NCBI GenBank assembly: GCA_030620115.1
Contig: JAUXFG010000001.1
Location: forward strand, 12,350 to 76,349
Length of the DNA: 64,000 nt
From: Candidatus Fermentibacterota bacterium
GTDB lineage: Bacteria; JAFGKV01
Direction of reading: 5' to 3'
Position 1 is the first letter of the stretch; every line of letters begins with the position of its first letter. A program made the position numbers and the translations under genes. Under the pieces are notes generated by a model. It was not told the DNA's origin, searched no databases, and saw nothing but the letters and a program-made list of their open reading frames with translations. This document shows positions 45,785 to 54,393 of this stretch, piece by piece.

Positions 45785-46349
45785 GGTGTTCTATGATCTA
45801 CAGATGATAGGCAACTTGTGGGTTCGAGTCCAGTTTTTGATGCCTCTGCGGGTTGCCAATCGAAGAAGAATGATGCATATTGTTTCCAGGGCAGATAGCC
45901 CTGCTGAATGCACCATGGCAGGAGGATGGAAAGCTTTGCGCCACTTGTTGGGCTGCCATTCTATTCGCCGGTTCGGATATCCCGTACGTGGGCGATCTCG
46001 AAGAGGTAGCACCGACCTCCCACCGTTCAATTCCCTTGAGATACTTAACCCCCAGAGGTCAGAAGTCAGAAATCAGAGGTCAGCCGGACAACTTCGTCGG
46101 CAGCTCTCTCGCGAGCTTCTCCGCGTGATGAGCTTCCACTCCCGCGCAGTACGCGGGACAGAAAGCGTAGATGTCTCGAATCAAGACTCTGATCTTTGTG
46201 TCCCGCACTGGTTCCATGTGTCCTTCATGGGGTTGATAGGGGAAGAAAGCACGGTTCTGAGGCGCAGCTGAAGATCATGAGAAGGGATTGCCGAGGATTG
46301 GTGCAAAGCGGTCTTGTTGCATCATGACACCGACGCTGGAGGTGATGTA
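45785..46349. other. Intergenic region with simple repeats
   Basis: No convincing gene. AGAGGTCAGAAGTCAGAAAT and similar words lie at 46053-46083, and a CCCGCGCAGTACGCGGG palindrome lies at 46141-46158. GGGTTCGAGTCCAG at 45820 resembles a T arm but the stem does not close and no cloverleaf forms. Confidence 0.5.
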
Positions 46350-46769
46350 ATGCCAAAACGTTGCGCTGTTTGGATCGATCATTCAAATGCCTTTATTGTG
46401 AAGTTCGCCAACGGTGGCGAACCTGAAGTGGAGAAGTTGGAATCAGGTATCGGAGCCATACACAAGAGTACCGGTGGGGCAAGAGCAAAGGAACCATATC
46501 GTCACGGTTCGGCGAGGAGACATTCCGAAGAGGAGCGGAGGAACCATCAGCTCACGAAGTTCTACGGCCAGATAGTATCACGGATCAAGGATGCCCCGAA
46601 GGTTCTGCTGCTTGGCCCAGGTTTGGCAAAGCAGGAGCTTGGGAAAGCCATCCAGGACTTACCTGGCGCTCACAAACCAGGTTACGAAATCCATCCAGCC
46701 GAGAAGATGTCCGATCGTCAGCTAGTGGCCCTGGTCCGGAAAGAGCTGAATGTACCGGCGCCTCTCTAG
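46350..46769 (+). CDS. eRF1-domain-like 'translational machinery' family protein
   Basis: A 139-residue protein. AVWIDHSNAFIVKF at the N-terminus and APKVLLLGPGLAKQELGKAI with DRQLVALVRKELN at the C-terminus match a family of short eRF1/Pelota domain-like proteins often named translational machinery protein. No activity is established. The ATG at 46350 follows GGAGGTGAT closely. An upstream in-frame ATG at 46314 has no ribosome site. Confidence 0.6.
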   Translation: MPKRCAVWIDHSNAFIVKFANGGEPEVEKLESGIGAIHKSTGGARAKEPYRHGSARRHSEEERRNHQLTKFYGQIVSRIKDAPKVLLLGPGLAKQELGKAIQDLPGAHKPGYEIHPAEKMSDRQLVALVRKELNVPAPL

Positions 46770-46794
46770 CTGCCTGCGGCAGGCAGGGGGAATT

Positions 46795-46852
46795 GGGTGA
46801 TGGAAGAATGGGGTGATGGGGTGATGGGGTGATGGGGTGATGGGGTATGGGG
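46795..46852. repeat. Short tandem repeat of GATGGGGT
   Basis: About five perfect eight-base units within a G-rich stretch, preceded by variants. It lies in the 210-base spacer before the flippase gene. Confidence 0.8.
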
Positions 46853-46979
46853 AGGGGATTCTCGGAGAGAGGGAATATCAGTATTCCTATTCCTGCGCGA
46901 ACCCTAAGCTCCATATCCGTGCACGGGTGACCGTTTCGATCACTTAAAAGAGGAAAGAATCTCCAAGGGACCGTCTGCG

Positions 46980-48236
46980 ATGAGGTGGGCGGCCCTTGAA
47001 GCACGACAGCTTTTCTCCACTGGATTCTTCCATGTCGTGGGAGCCCAGGGTGTGGTGCGAGCTGTCACGATTGTACAGGGGTTGGTGCTTGCGCGTATGC
47101 TGGGGCGCGAGGATCTTGGGCGATACGCGGTATTCGCGTCCGTGTTGGCCCTGGGGGCGATTGTTGCCCAGGCGGGAGTTCCCAGTGCGCTTTCCCGTTT
47201 CATCGCCCTTGCTGAGGACAGGAAGCGCCAGAAGGAAATCCGTGACTCGGCGGCGACCGTGGCAATCCTGTGGTCTCTGGTGGTGGGTGCTTCTCTCGCG
47301 CTGCCGCCGTTAGGACGCGTGCTCTCCAATGAGTCCTGGGTATGGGGCGTCCTTCCTCTTGCACTGATCATTCTTCCGCTGCAGACAGCTTCGCAGTCGA
47401 GCCTGGCGTTGTTGCACGGCCGTGCGATGCTCCAGAGGAAATCCGGTCTCGAGAGCCTGGCTGCTCTGATCTCCATTATGGCCATCATCGGGGGAGCTAT
47501 GGGCATGGGCGTCTCTGGCGCGGCGTGGGGGCGGGTCGTCGCGGCGGGGTGTATTGCGGTGATGATAGGCCGGGTCACCGGGCAAAGGCCCTCTGCAAAG
47601 AAGGTATGCCCCGATGGATTCTGGCGATTCGCGCTTTTGAGCCTGGCCAGCTCGTCGTTCTCCACCATGATCCATACGGCGGATACGCTGGTGCTGGCAA
47701 TATTCCGGATCGGCAGTGGCATCATCGGAGATTACCGTGTCGCCGCCATGGCATACCTTGGTCTCTCCATGGTTCCCGCTGCCGCCATGCATACGATGTT
47801 TCCTCGACTGGTGAGAATACACAGGGATGGCGGCGATCTCGCAGCTCTCTGTCGGCGATTGGGGATTCGACTCCTGGCTTATGGGCTGACCGTGGGGATC
47901 ATGGGAGTGGTGTTTTTACCCAGGCTGCTTGTATGCATTCTTGGGGCACAGTACCATGGGTCCAAGCCCTTTCTTCTGATTCTCTCAATGGGGCTGCCCT
48001 TTCGGGCGCTGGTGTTGGGCGCAGGCAGCGTCATCCTTGCTTTGGGAAGACCGGGTCTCAACTTCTCACTTCTTCTACTTTCGGGAACTCTCAACATTGC
48101 CCTCAATGTGTTGCTCATTTCCTCAATCGGCGCAGTTGGCGCGGCGTGGGCAACATTGGCCACCGAGGCAACCAGCGCCATTGCCGGATCCGTGGCGGTT
48201 CTGGTTATTTTGAGGAGGTCTCTCCGTGCGGGCTAG
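46980..48236 (+). CDS. Oligosaccharide flippase (Wzx/MATE-like)
   Basis: A 418-residue protein with about twelve membrane helices spread over the whole length. The N-terminal RMLGREDLGRYAVFASVLAL is the polysaccharide-export signature of the family. It moves lipid-linked glycans across the inner membrane. The TAG stop falls at the first triplet of a stop-codon-edge repeat. Confidence 0.85.
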   Translation: MRWAALEARQLFSTGFFHVVGAQGVVRAVTIVQGLVLARMLGREDLGRYAVFASVLALGAIVAQAGVPSALSRFIALAEDRKRQKEIRDSAATVAILWSLVVGASLALPPLGRVLSNESWVWGVLPLALIILPLQTASQSSLALLHGRAMLQRKSGLESLAALISIMAIIGGAMGMGVSGAAWGRVVAAGCIAVMIGRVTGQRPSAKKVCPDGFWRFALLSLASSSFSTMIHTADTLVLAIFRIGSGIIGDYRVAAMAYLGLSMVPAAAMHTMFPRLVRIHRDGGDLAALCRRLGIRLLAYGLTVGIMGVVFLPRLLVCILGAQYHGSKPFLLILSMGLPFRALVLGAGSVILALGRPGLNFSLLLLSGTLNIALNVLLISSIGAVGAAWATLATEATSAIAGSVAVLVILRRSLRAG

Positions 48237-48430
48237 CCTGCGCTTCTTACCGGCTTTCGTCGCGAAGCGGTGTAGTTAGCTGTGCCTGCAAGGCTTGCGA
48301 CCGAGGACCCCGCAGGCGTATCCCCTGTCCCGCGTCTGACGCGGGATCGAGGAGTCCGAAGGAGCGTAACGCAGCAGGCAGAGCCAAATGCAACGCTGTA
48401 GTCCCGCGGCGGACGCGGGATGAGAAATGC
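48234..48430. repeat. Stop-codon-edge repeat, copy after the flippase
   Basis: TAGCCTGCGCTTCTTACCGG starts it, followed by CTTTCGTCGCGAAGCGG, the GCGTATCCCCTGTCCCGCG word and a second CCCGCGGCGGACGCGGG hairpin. It runs to the beginning of the next gene and supplies that gene's upstream ATG at 48427, which I reject. Confidence 0.8.
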
Positions 48431-48441
48431 GGGCTAAGCCC

Positions 48442-49395
48442 ATGGTATTCTACGGAGAGGACGCATTGGCGCTGGAACTCTGGCATGATCTTGCCGCTGG
48501 AGACCGGCGATGCAGGCTGTCTCAGACACCGCAGTGGGCACGGTGGTCTGCGGATGAGCTGGGGTGGAAGATAGGGTGCATGATGTGGGAATTGGAAGAA
48601 GTCGTCTTCCCGTTTGTGGTGGTCAATCGGCACTCGTGTATTGATGTTCTTGTGGAATCGCTTCCATGGGGTCAGATCGGGGGGCCCCTGGTGGGTGGGA
48701 GCGAGCATCGGGAAGTGACCTCATTGGTGGCAAAAGAGATCGAAGGACTTGCGCAGGAACTCCTAGTATACGCCGACTCCGTGCGATTCTCCCCGGCCAC
48801 GTGGCAATCATGCACCTACAGCATTCATGAGGCTTCTCTGACGGACGACCGGGAACGCCAGTGGGCACTTGCAGAGCCGCGTTGCAGAACCGCTGCCCGA
48901 CATGCGGAGCGAGAAGGCGTCCGAATTGTGAAAGCCACGGGAGGCGCCTTGCTGGCCGAGTCAGTGGCTCTCCACCTGAGACAGCAAGGCGTGAGAGATG
49001 CCAGGGTACTGCCTGGTAGCTGGTGGGAGCGTCTTTTGCGGGAAGGTGCACATCATGTGGGGCTCTGGTGTGCAGTTATGGACAGCCGCGTTATTGCCGC
49101 ATTGCTCGTCGGGTGGTGGCAAGATCGAGCAGTAGCATTGATTTCCACCAGTGACCCAAGGGCACGGCCTCTGAAGGCGGGGAACCTTCTCTATCTCACC
49201 GTGTTGGAAGAGCTTGGAGTTCGGGGCCTCAGAACCCTTGATCTCGGCGGGAGTCGAGGCAAGCCCGGGCTCGAATCATTCAAGGAGTCAGTGGGTGCGT
49301 ATCGCACCAGCAGACCCTTCTATCGATACAGGAATCCGACCTACAAGCTTTACCAGAGCGTTGCCCGGAAAGCGAAGATGATCGTCGGGCATTGA
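48442..49395 (+). CDS. FemAB/GNAT-type transferase
   Basis: A 317-residue protein. LSQTPQWARWSADELGWK and the middle PRCRTAARHAEREGVRIVKAT are typical of the FemAB-like acetyltransf_6 group, with LKAGNLLYLTVLEELGVRGL and DLGGSRGKPGLESFKESVG at the C-terminus. These enzymes add amino acids or acyl groups to peptidoglycan or exopolysaccharide units. The neighbouring flippase and GT4 enzymes fit a surface-glycan role. Confidence 0.8.
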   Translation: MVFYGEDALALELWHDLAAGDRRCRLSQTPQWARWSADELGWKIGCMMWELEEVVFPFVVVNRHSCIDVLVESLPWGQIGGPLVGGSEHREVTSLVAKEIEGLAQELLVYADSVRFSPATWQSCTYSIHEASLTDDRERQWALAEPRCRTAARHAEREGVRIVKATGGALLAESVALHLRQQGVRDARVLPGSWWERLLREGAHHVGLWCAVMDSRVIAALLVGWWQDRAVALISTSDPRARPLKAGNLLYLTVLEELGVRGLRTLDLGGSRGKPGLESFKESVGAYRTSRPFYRYRNPTYKLYQSVARKAKMIVGH

Positions 49396-49488
49396 CAAGG
49401 AGGTTGTTTTCTCGCAGGTTGGATGAATGAATTTGCGAGGTTTGGCCCGAACTAGTCTAACACCAAATGCAAGTGAGGAGCGCAGACG

Positions 49489-49917
49489 ATGAGAACAAGG
49501 CTCTTGATCATAGCAGGAATGATAGTGTTCGCTCACACGGCAGGTTTGGCCTTTACCGGGGTCAGCGCGCCCTCGCTCTCGATGGGTGAGCGGCACACTG
49601 GAGTGAGCTTGCTGGATCTATCGAGAGTGAGCATCAAGAACAGTCTCATGTTCGGCTACTCCTCTGGTGTGGGAAGGAAGGAGTCGGCTGGCGCGCTCTT
49701 CACTACCCTCGGGTATAGATTTTCGCCACGATTGATGGTTCGGGCGACCCTAAGCAAAGAGTTCTCGATCTATGGCCGGGACTCGTCGGATCAGAACATT
49801 TCCCTCTCCGGGCTCAAGGTCGACTGGAAGCCCATAGACAGCATGCATTTCCATCTGGAGTTCGCCAGAGTCCCCTCTCTCTGGCAGGAGCGAACCCTGT
49901 TTCCCCGCAATTGGTGA
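49489..49917 (+). CDS. Small exported protein, possibly outer-membrane
   Basis: A 142-residue protein with a signal peptide (about residues 1-21, ending AGLAF). The rest shows alternating hydrophobic strands, for example SLMFGYSSGVGRKES and RLMVRATLSKEFSIYG, which suits a small beta-barrel or periplasmic protein. I do not recognise a family. It sits just before a GT4 gene but is not overlapping. Confidence 0.6.
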   Translation: MRTRLLIIAGMIVFAHTAGLAFTGVSAPSLSMGERHTGVSLLDLSRVSIKNSLMFGYSSGVGRKESAGALFTTLGYRFSPRLMVRATLSKEFSIYGRDSSDQNISLSGLKVDWKPIDSMHFHLEFARVPSLWQERTLFPRNW

Positions 49918-49961
49918 GCGGGGGGGTTTTGATCCCTCTCCCGAGCTAGATCTAGCTGCCC

Positions 49962-51140
49962 ATGTACCGCATATTGGGCATCGCTCCTACGCCGTTTTTT
50001 TCTGATCGCGGCTGTCACGTCCGTATACTTGAAGAGGCCCGGGCGCTTACCCGGCTTGGGCATGAAGTCACCATTTGCACCTACCATCTTGGCCGAGATC
50101 CCGAAGGTATCACGCTCCATCGCATCCCCCATATCCCCTGGTATTCCAAACATGATGCAGGCCCATCCTGGCACAAGTACTACATTGATATGCTTCTAAC
50201 GGTGCGGGCTCTATTGAGTGGCCTTCGCGATAAGCCTGATATCGTCCATGGCCATCTTCATGAGGGGGTCTTCATCGGCTACTTCGTAAGCCGGATTCTG
50301 GATGTGCCCCTGGTATTCGACCTCCAGGGAAGCCTCACGGGGGAGATGCTTGCACACGATTTTATCTCCACCAGAGGCCTGTTCTACAGCTCCAATCGTT
50401 TCCTCGAAAAGTTGACCACGCAGATGGCTGATGTGATTCTTGCGTCCTCGGTGGGTGCAGCATCTTATCTCCAGGACGATCCCGATCTGAACGGGAAGAA
50501 GGTTCATATCGTGCCCGAAGGGATCGATGTCCGGCCGTATGATGCCATCAAAGAGACCGAAACGCTTCGTGCTTCCTTAGGGATTTCGAGGGACGATCCG
50601 CTCTGTGTCTACATGGGAGTGCTCTATCCATATCAGGGAATCGATGCGTTGATCCGATCGGCGCCCATTGCCCTTGAATTGTGCCCTGCTCTTCAATTTC
50701 TTGTCATCGGGTTTCCCCATGTTGAGCACTATCGGCAGATGGCCGAGAGGCTCGGTTTGGGAGAACGGTTTCATTTTGTTGGCAAGGTTCACTACGAGAA
50801 CGTGCCCGAGTACTTGAAGGCGGGCGATCTTGCGGTTACGCCGAAGGATTCCCAGACCGAAGCAAACTCAAAGATATACAACTTCATGGCTGCAGCGCTC
50901 CCAGTGGTTGCCTACGACACCGCCACCAACCGGTCACTGCTGGGCGAGCTGGGCGTATATGTGACGCGAGGTGACGAGTCGGGGCTCGCCAAGGCGGTGG
51001 GCTCGTTGGCCGCGGACCATACGCGAAGGAAAGACCTGGGAGAGGCGGTTCGGCGCAAGGCACAGGAGGAGTTCAGCTGGATGGAGGTGGGAAGAAAGAT
51101 CGTGACCGTCTACGAAGATCTGCTTCGTGGAAGAGGATAG
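49962..51140 (+). CDS. GT4-family glycosyltransferase
   Basis: A 392-residue GT-B enzyme. RILGIAPTPFFSDRGCHVRI begins the acceptor domain, VPEGIDVRPYDA closes it, and the donor domain has CVYMGVLYPYQGIDALIRS and EANSKIYNFMAAALPVVAYD. It is close in layout to the enzyme at 35801. Target sugars are unknown. Confidence 0.88.
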   Translation: MYRILGIAPTPFFSDRGCHVRILEEARALTRLGHEVTICTYHLGRDPEGITLHRIPHIPWYSKHDAGPSWHKYYIDMLLTVRALLSGLRDKPDIVHGHLHEGVFIGYFVSRILDVPLVFDLQGSLTGEMLAHDFISTRGLFYSSNRFLEKLTTQMADVILASSVGAASYLQDDPDLNGKKVHIVPEGIDVRPYDAIKETETLRASLGISRDDPLCVYMGVLYPYQGIDALIRSAPIALELCPALQFLVIGFPHVEHYRQMAERLGLGERFHFVGKVHYENVPEYLKAGDLAVTPKDSQTEANSKIYNFMAAALPVVAYDTATNRSLLGELGVYVTRGDESGLAKAVGSLAADHTRRKDLGEAVRRKAQEEFSWMEVGRKIVTVYEDLLRGRG

Positions 51141-51216
51141 GGAGGAATGGGGAATATAGAATCTGCAATGTAGAATCTGAAATCTGACAATCTGGAATTT
51201 GGGGAAAGTGTGGGAG

Positions 51217-51317
51217 AGATTCTTCACTCCTTGTGGTCGCTCAGAATGACAGGGGTGGTGCGCAGAAGGATGCAGTACGTTGTGTCATTCTGAGGGAGCG
51301 GAGCGACCGAAGAATCT
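51217..51317. repeat. 101-bp palindromic element, copy 2
   Basis: Arms AGATTCTTCACTCC to GAATGACA and TGTCATTC to CGAAGAATCT face each other. The left flank again has AATCTGGAATTTGGGG words as at 21420. Confidence 0.85.
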
Positions 51318-51360
51318 GCGGGAGGAGGGGGAGGATGTGGGAATGAGGATTGGGAGAAAT

Positions 51361-51500
51361 GAACATCCAACGCCGAACGTCCAGCGTCGGAGTGGGGATG
51401 ATGGAGGGCCATGCTCCGTCATGGCCGTTGATGCTCGATACGACGGACGCGATCCGCCACCTGGCGGACGTCCCTCCAGAGATGCAATACTCCTCCGGCT
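51361..51500. repeat. Dispersed repeat fragments
   Basis: AACATCCAACGCCGAACG relates to 20292-20320 and 20393-20420, and GGCCATGCTCCGTCATGGCC relates in inverted form to 35563-35592. The 508-base spacer holds no gene that I can support. Confidence 0.55.
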
Positions 51501-51648
51501 GAGGGCTGATAGCTGGAGATGGGAAGGAGGAGGAAGGATAAGGGAATTTGAAATTAAACAAGCTGCAATCCGGGCTAAGAGCTCAGATTGTGGGTGATCG
51601 ACAACGGACCAATAGACAAATCGACGAACTTCAAGGAGGTTTCGTGTC

Positions 51649-53247
51649 ATGAACATTCGCTTTATTGTTGTCTCGCTGCTTCTGGTTGGGGCTATCTCAT
51701 GTCAAATCCCGTCTGAATCCGGTGACGACATACTGGTGGAGGGGAAAGGCCTGCGGATCACCAAGGATGAATTCGCGGAGTATCTGAAGCAGGTACCTCC
51801 CTTTGCCAAGGGTCAGCTCTCGGAGGACGAGATACTCGACAGGTATGTGAAGTCCGAGCTTCTTTACCTGGAGGCGCTCAATACCGGATTGGATCGGGAA
51901 CCGGAGGTCAAGAAAAAGATCGATACCACCATCAAACAGATCCTCCAGCGGGAGTACTACACGCGGGAATTGGAACAGAAGATGGGTGTTGATGATGATG
52001 CGGTGGCGAGCTACTACGAGGCACACCAAGACCTCTTCGCCCAGCCCGAGCAGCGGAAGTGCTGGCATCTGCTATGCAAGACTCGTGAGCATGCCGAAGC
52101 GGCCCGGCAAGAGATAGAAGGGGGTGTTGATTTCCGGGATGTGGCGAAGCGGGAGAGCATAGACGACAAGACACGCGAGGCTGGTGGGCGGCTTGGCATT
52201 TTCTCCAGGGGAAAGGCGCCTCCCATTATCAAGGAACGTCCGGCCCTTCTCGATACCTTGTTTGCTCTTCCCTCCGGCATGATGAGCAGCGTCATCGAAA
52301 GTGATCTTGGATATCACGTACTCAAGGGAATGGTGGCGAAGCGGATGCCATACAAGCCATTGGATGAAGTGGCACATGACATCCGTGGCCGGATACTGGT
52401 GCCGGACTCCTTGGTTCAGCAGTACTATGATAAGAATGAGGACAAGTATCGAGTTGAGGATAGAGCGCGTGTCCGCCATCTCATGGTGGCACAGAAGAGC
52501 CAAGCGGAGGAGCTGAAGGAGCGTATTCTCCAGGGCGAGGATATGTCGGCGTTGGCCAAGGAGCACAGTATTGACGAAGGCACAAAACGGTCCGGTGGCC
52601 TTCTTGGTTGGGTTCGGCGTGAGGCGCCAATAAAAAGCATCGGAGAGAATGCGGCATTCGAGGCTGCGGTATGGGAAACCCGTGCTGGTGAGATCGGACC
52701 AATCATGAAGGTTGAGAACGGGTACAGCCTTTTCAGAGTCGAGGAGCGAAAGCATGCGGGAATAAAGGATCTGGGGGAGGTGGAATCTTCCATCCGTTCA
52801 CAGCTTGCATCCCAGGCCAAGCGTGAAGCCATTGAGAAGGCCTTCGAGAAGATGAAAGCAGACTACCAGGTGACCGTACGCACAGAGAACGGGAAGGGAA
52901 AGGCGAAATCCCAAAAGGGAGTCGTAGATGCGGCGGGAAAAGATCGCCAGGAGATGAACGACGAGGAGCTATTCGCTCTCGCCCAGGAGGAGGCTACCCC
53001 GACCAAACGCCTGGAGATCTATCGCGAGATTGTGCGGAGGTTTCCTGACGGTGAGCGGGCTGATGATAGTCAGTTCATGATGGGATTCGTGCTCTCGGAG
53101 GAATTGGGTGACTCTAGCGCAGGCGCCAATGCATACAAGGAGCTTCTTGCGCGCTATCCTAAGAGTGATTGGGTGGATGACGCGGAAACAATGCTCAAGG
53201 TACTGCAGCAAGGCGAGGCCGCAGAGGCGCAACTGGAGGACAAATAG
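51649..53247 (+). CDS. Parvulin-type peptidyl-prolyl isomerase lipoprotein (SurA/PpiD-like)
   Basis: A 532-residue protein with lipobox VGAISC (Cys 18). A SurA_N-like helix region (residues 40-115) precedes two parvulin domains near 140-230 and 275-365, with GGRLGIFSRGK and SGGLLGWVRRE as the typical strand-turns. A short TPR-like tail with RRFPDGERADDSQFMMGF ends it. It probably assists folding of exported proteins. AAGGAGG lies at the right distance before the ATG. Confidence 0.88.
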   Translation: MNIRFIVVSLLLVGAISCQIPSESGDDILVEGKGLRITKDEFAEYLKQVPPFAKGQLSEDEILDRYVKSELLYLEALNTGLDREPEVKKKIDTTIKQILQREYYTRELEQKMGVDDDAVASYYEAHQDLFAQPEQRKCWHLLCKTREHAEAARQEIEGGVDFRDVAKRESIDDKTREAGGRLGIFSRGKAPPIIKERPALLDTLFALPSGMMSSVIESDLGYHVLKGMVAKRMPYKPLDEVAHDIRGRILVPDSLVQQYYDKNEDKYRVEDRARVRHLMVAQKSQAEELKERILQGEDMSALAKEHSIDEGTKRSGGLLGWVRREAPIKSIGENAAFEAAVWETRAGEIGPIMKVENGYSLFRVEERKHAGIKDLGEVESSIRSQLASQAKREAIEKAFEKMKADYQVTVRTENGKGKAKSQKGVVDAAGKDRQEMNDEELFALAQEEATPTKRLEIYREIVRRFPDGERADDSQFMMGFVLSEELGDSSAGANAYKELLARYPKSDWVDDAETMLKVLQQGEAAEAQLEDK

Positions 53248-53304
53248 CCTGGCCATTTCACGAATCGCATGGCGAAGCAACGTGAGGGATATCCCTGAGA
53301 GGTT

Positions 53305-53380
53305 CAGGCTTCAGAGGTTCAGGGTTGAGGGTTCAGAGTTCAGAGGTTGAGGGTTCAGTGTTGAGGGTTCAGGGTTCAGT
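53305..53380. repeat. GTTCAG-rich simple repeat
   Basis: GGTTCAGAGTTCAGAGG-type words repeat irregularly over about 75 bases after the PPIase gene. Confidence 0.7.
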
Positions 53381-53481
53381 CCGGCCACTGATGGCGCCGC
53401 GCCATCAGGTTTTTCAAGGCAGAGAGTACAGCAAATATGAAATGTACTCTCAAAGAAGACAACGGAGGAAGGATGTGGGAG

Positions 53482-53582
53482 AGATTCTTCGCTCCTTGGA
53501 ATCGCTCAGAATGACAGTGGAAGTGTGCAGAAGTATGTGGCATTGCGTGTCATTCTGAGGGAGCAATGCGACTGAAGAATCT
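53482..53582. repeat. 101-bp palindromic element, copy 3
   Basis: Same length and arms as copies 1 and 2 with several changes, for example GGAGCAATGCGACTG in the right arm. Confidence 0.85.
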
Positions 53583-53613
53583 GGGTGGGGATTGGGGGGG
53601 GAAGAAGGCTTCA

Positions 53614-54393
53614 CTAAAGATCTGAATCGTTGATTTGTGAGTTCTGGACCTGCGAGCCCCAAGAAGGTGACGGACGGGCTTCGAAGAGCGCAGAGGCCGG
53701 AGAACCGAGCAGTGAGGTGAGACCCACGGCACGGGCGCCTGATTCCAGGAGCCTTGAGAGCCGGGGCCATCGGAGAAGGCGATGCAGCCGGTACGGAAGA
53801 ATGAGACCCCTGTCTTTCTTGCTGCAATAGAAACCGCATGACCGGAACGTGCTGACTACTTCCGAGAGCGAGAATATCCGATGAGGGGGCGGCGCTTCTG
53901 GCCCACGAACCAGGCGCCAGATTCGTGGTTCCAGCGCGGCCAGGGATGGCCGGATTGGAAAATCGATGAGTACTGCGCTCCTGGCCACACGGCAGCACTC
54001 AGAGACCATGGCCTCCCAGGATGGCACATGCAGGAGGAGCCTGGAAGCCATGACCAGGTCAAATGAATTATCGGGAAAGGGCAGAGCACACGAATCGCCG
54101 AGCACGAGGGGAGAGAGAATGCCAGCGTTTCTTGAGACTATGAGCATAGGGAGACTACAATCGAGCCCCACAATGAACCGGGGTTTGACCGCAGAGAAAA
54201 GTTTTCCAGAGCCGGTTCCAAGGTCGAGCATAGAAGCGTTTGAGGAGTATCCCGCGGCGAACTCGGCAAAGATAGCTCGCTCCATCTCAATGAACCATGC
54301 TCCTGTTGCACCACCATATCTGTCCTTGTGGAATGCATCAGCCACGGCCGGGTTTCTATAGTAATCCGGGATTTTGTCTTTGTTTACGCTCAA
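53614..54393 (-). CDS. SAM-dependent methyltransferase
   Basis: About 259 residues from a TTG at 54393. MLDLGTGSGKLFSAV is motif I, VLGDSCALPFPDNSFDLVMASRLLLHV the region of motifs II-IV with its class I pattern. The substrate is unknown. An open frame extends upstream to 54603 but this would lie inside the divergent lipoprotein gene. Its start and that of the plus-strand gene overlap by 20 bases. Confidence 0.75.
   Translation of the reverse strand: MSVNKDKIPDYYRNPAVADAFHKDRYGGATGAWFIEMERAIFAEFAAGYSSNASMLDLGTGSGKLFSAVKPRFIVGLDCSLPMLIVSRNAGILSPLVLGDSCALPFPDNSFDLVMASRLLLHVPSWEAMVSECCRVARSAVLIDFPIRPSLAALEPRIWRLVRGPEAPPPHRIFSLSEVVSTFRSCGFYCSKKDRGLILPYRLHRLLRWPRLSRLLESGARAVGLTSLLGSPASALFEARPSPSWGSQVQNSQINDSDL

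Noticed and set aside
45800-45850. Possible tRNA indicated by GGGTTCGAGTCCAG
   Set aside because: The T-arm stem has a mismatch and no acceptor, D or anticodon arms can be drawn around it.
45783-46271. Plus-strand frame of 162 codons
   Set aside because: It spans simple repeats and a palindrome, has no ribosome site and matches no family I know.
47342-48574. Long plus-strand frame of 410 codons overlapping the flippase
   Set aside because: Composition is unlike protein, it crosses a repeat, and the flippase frame has clear membrane helices and motifs.
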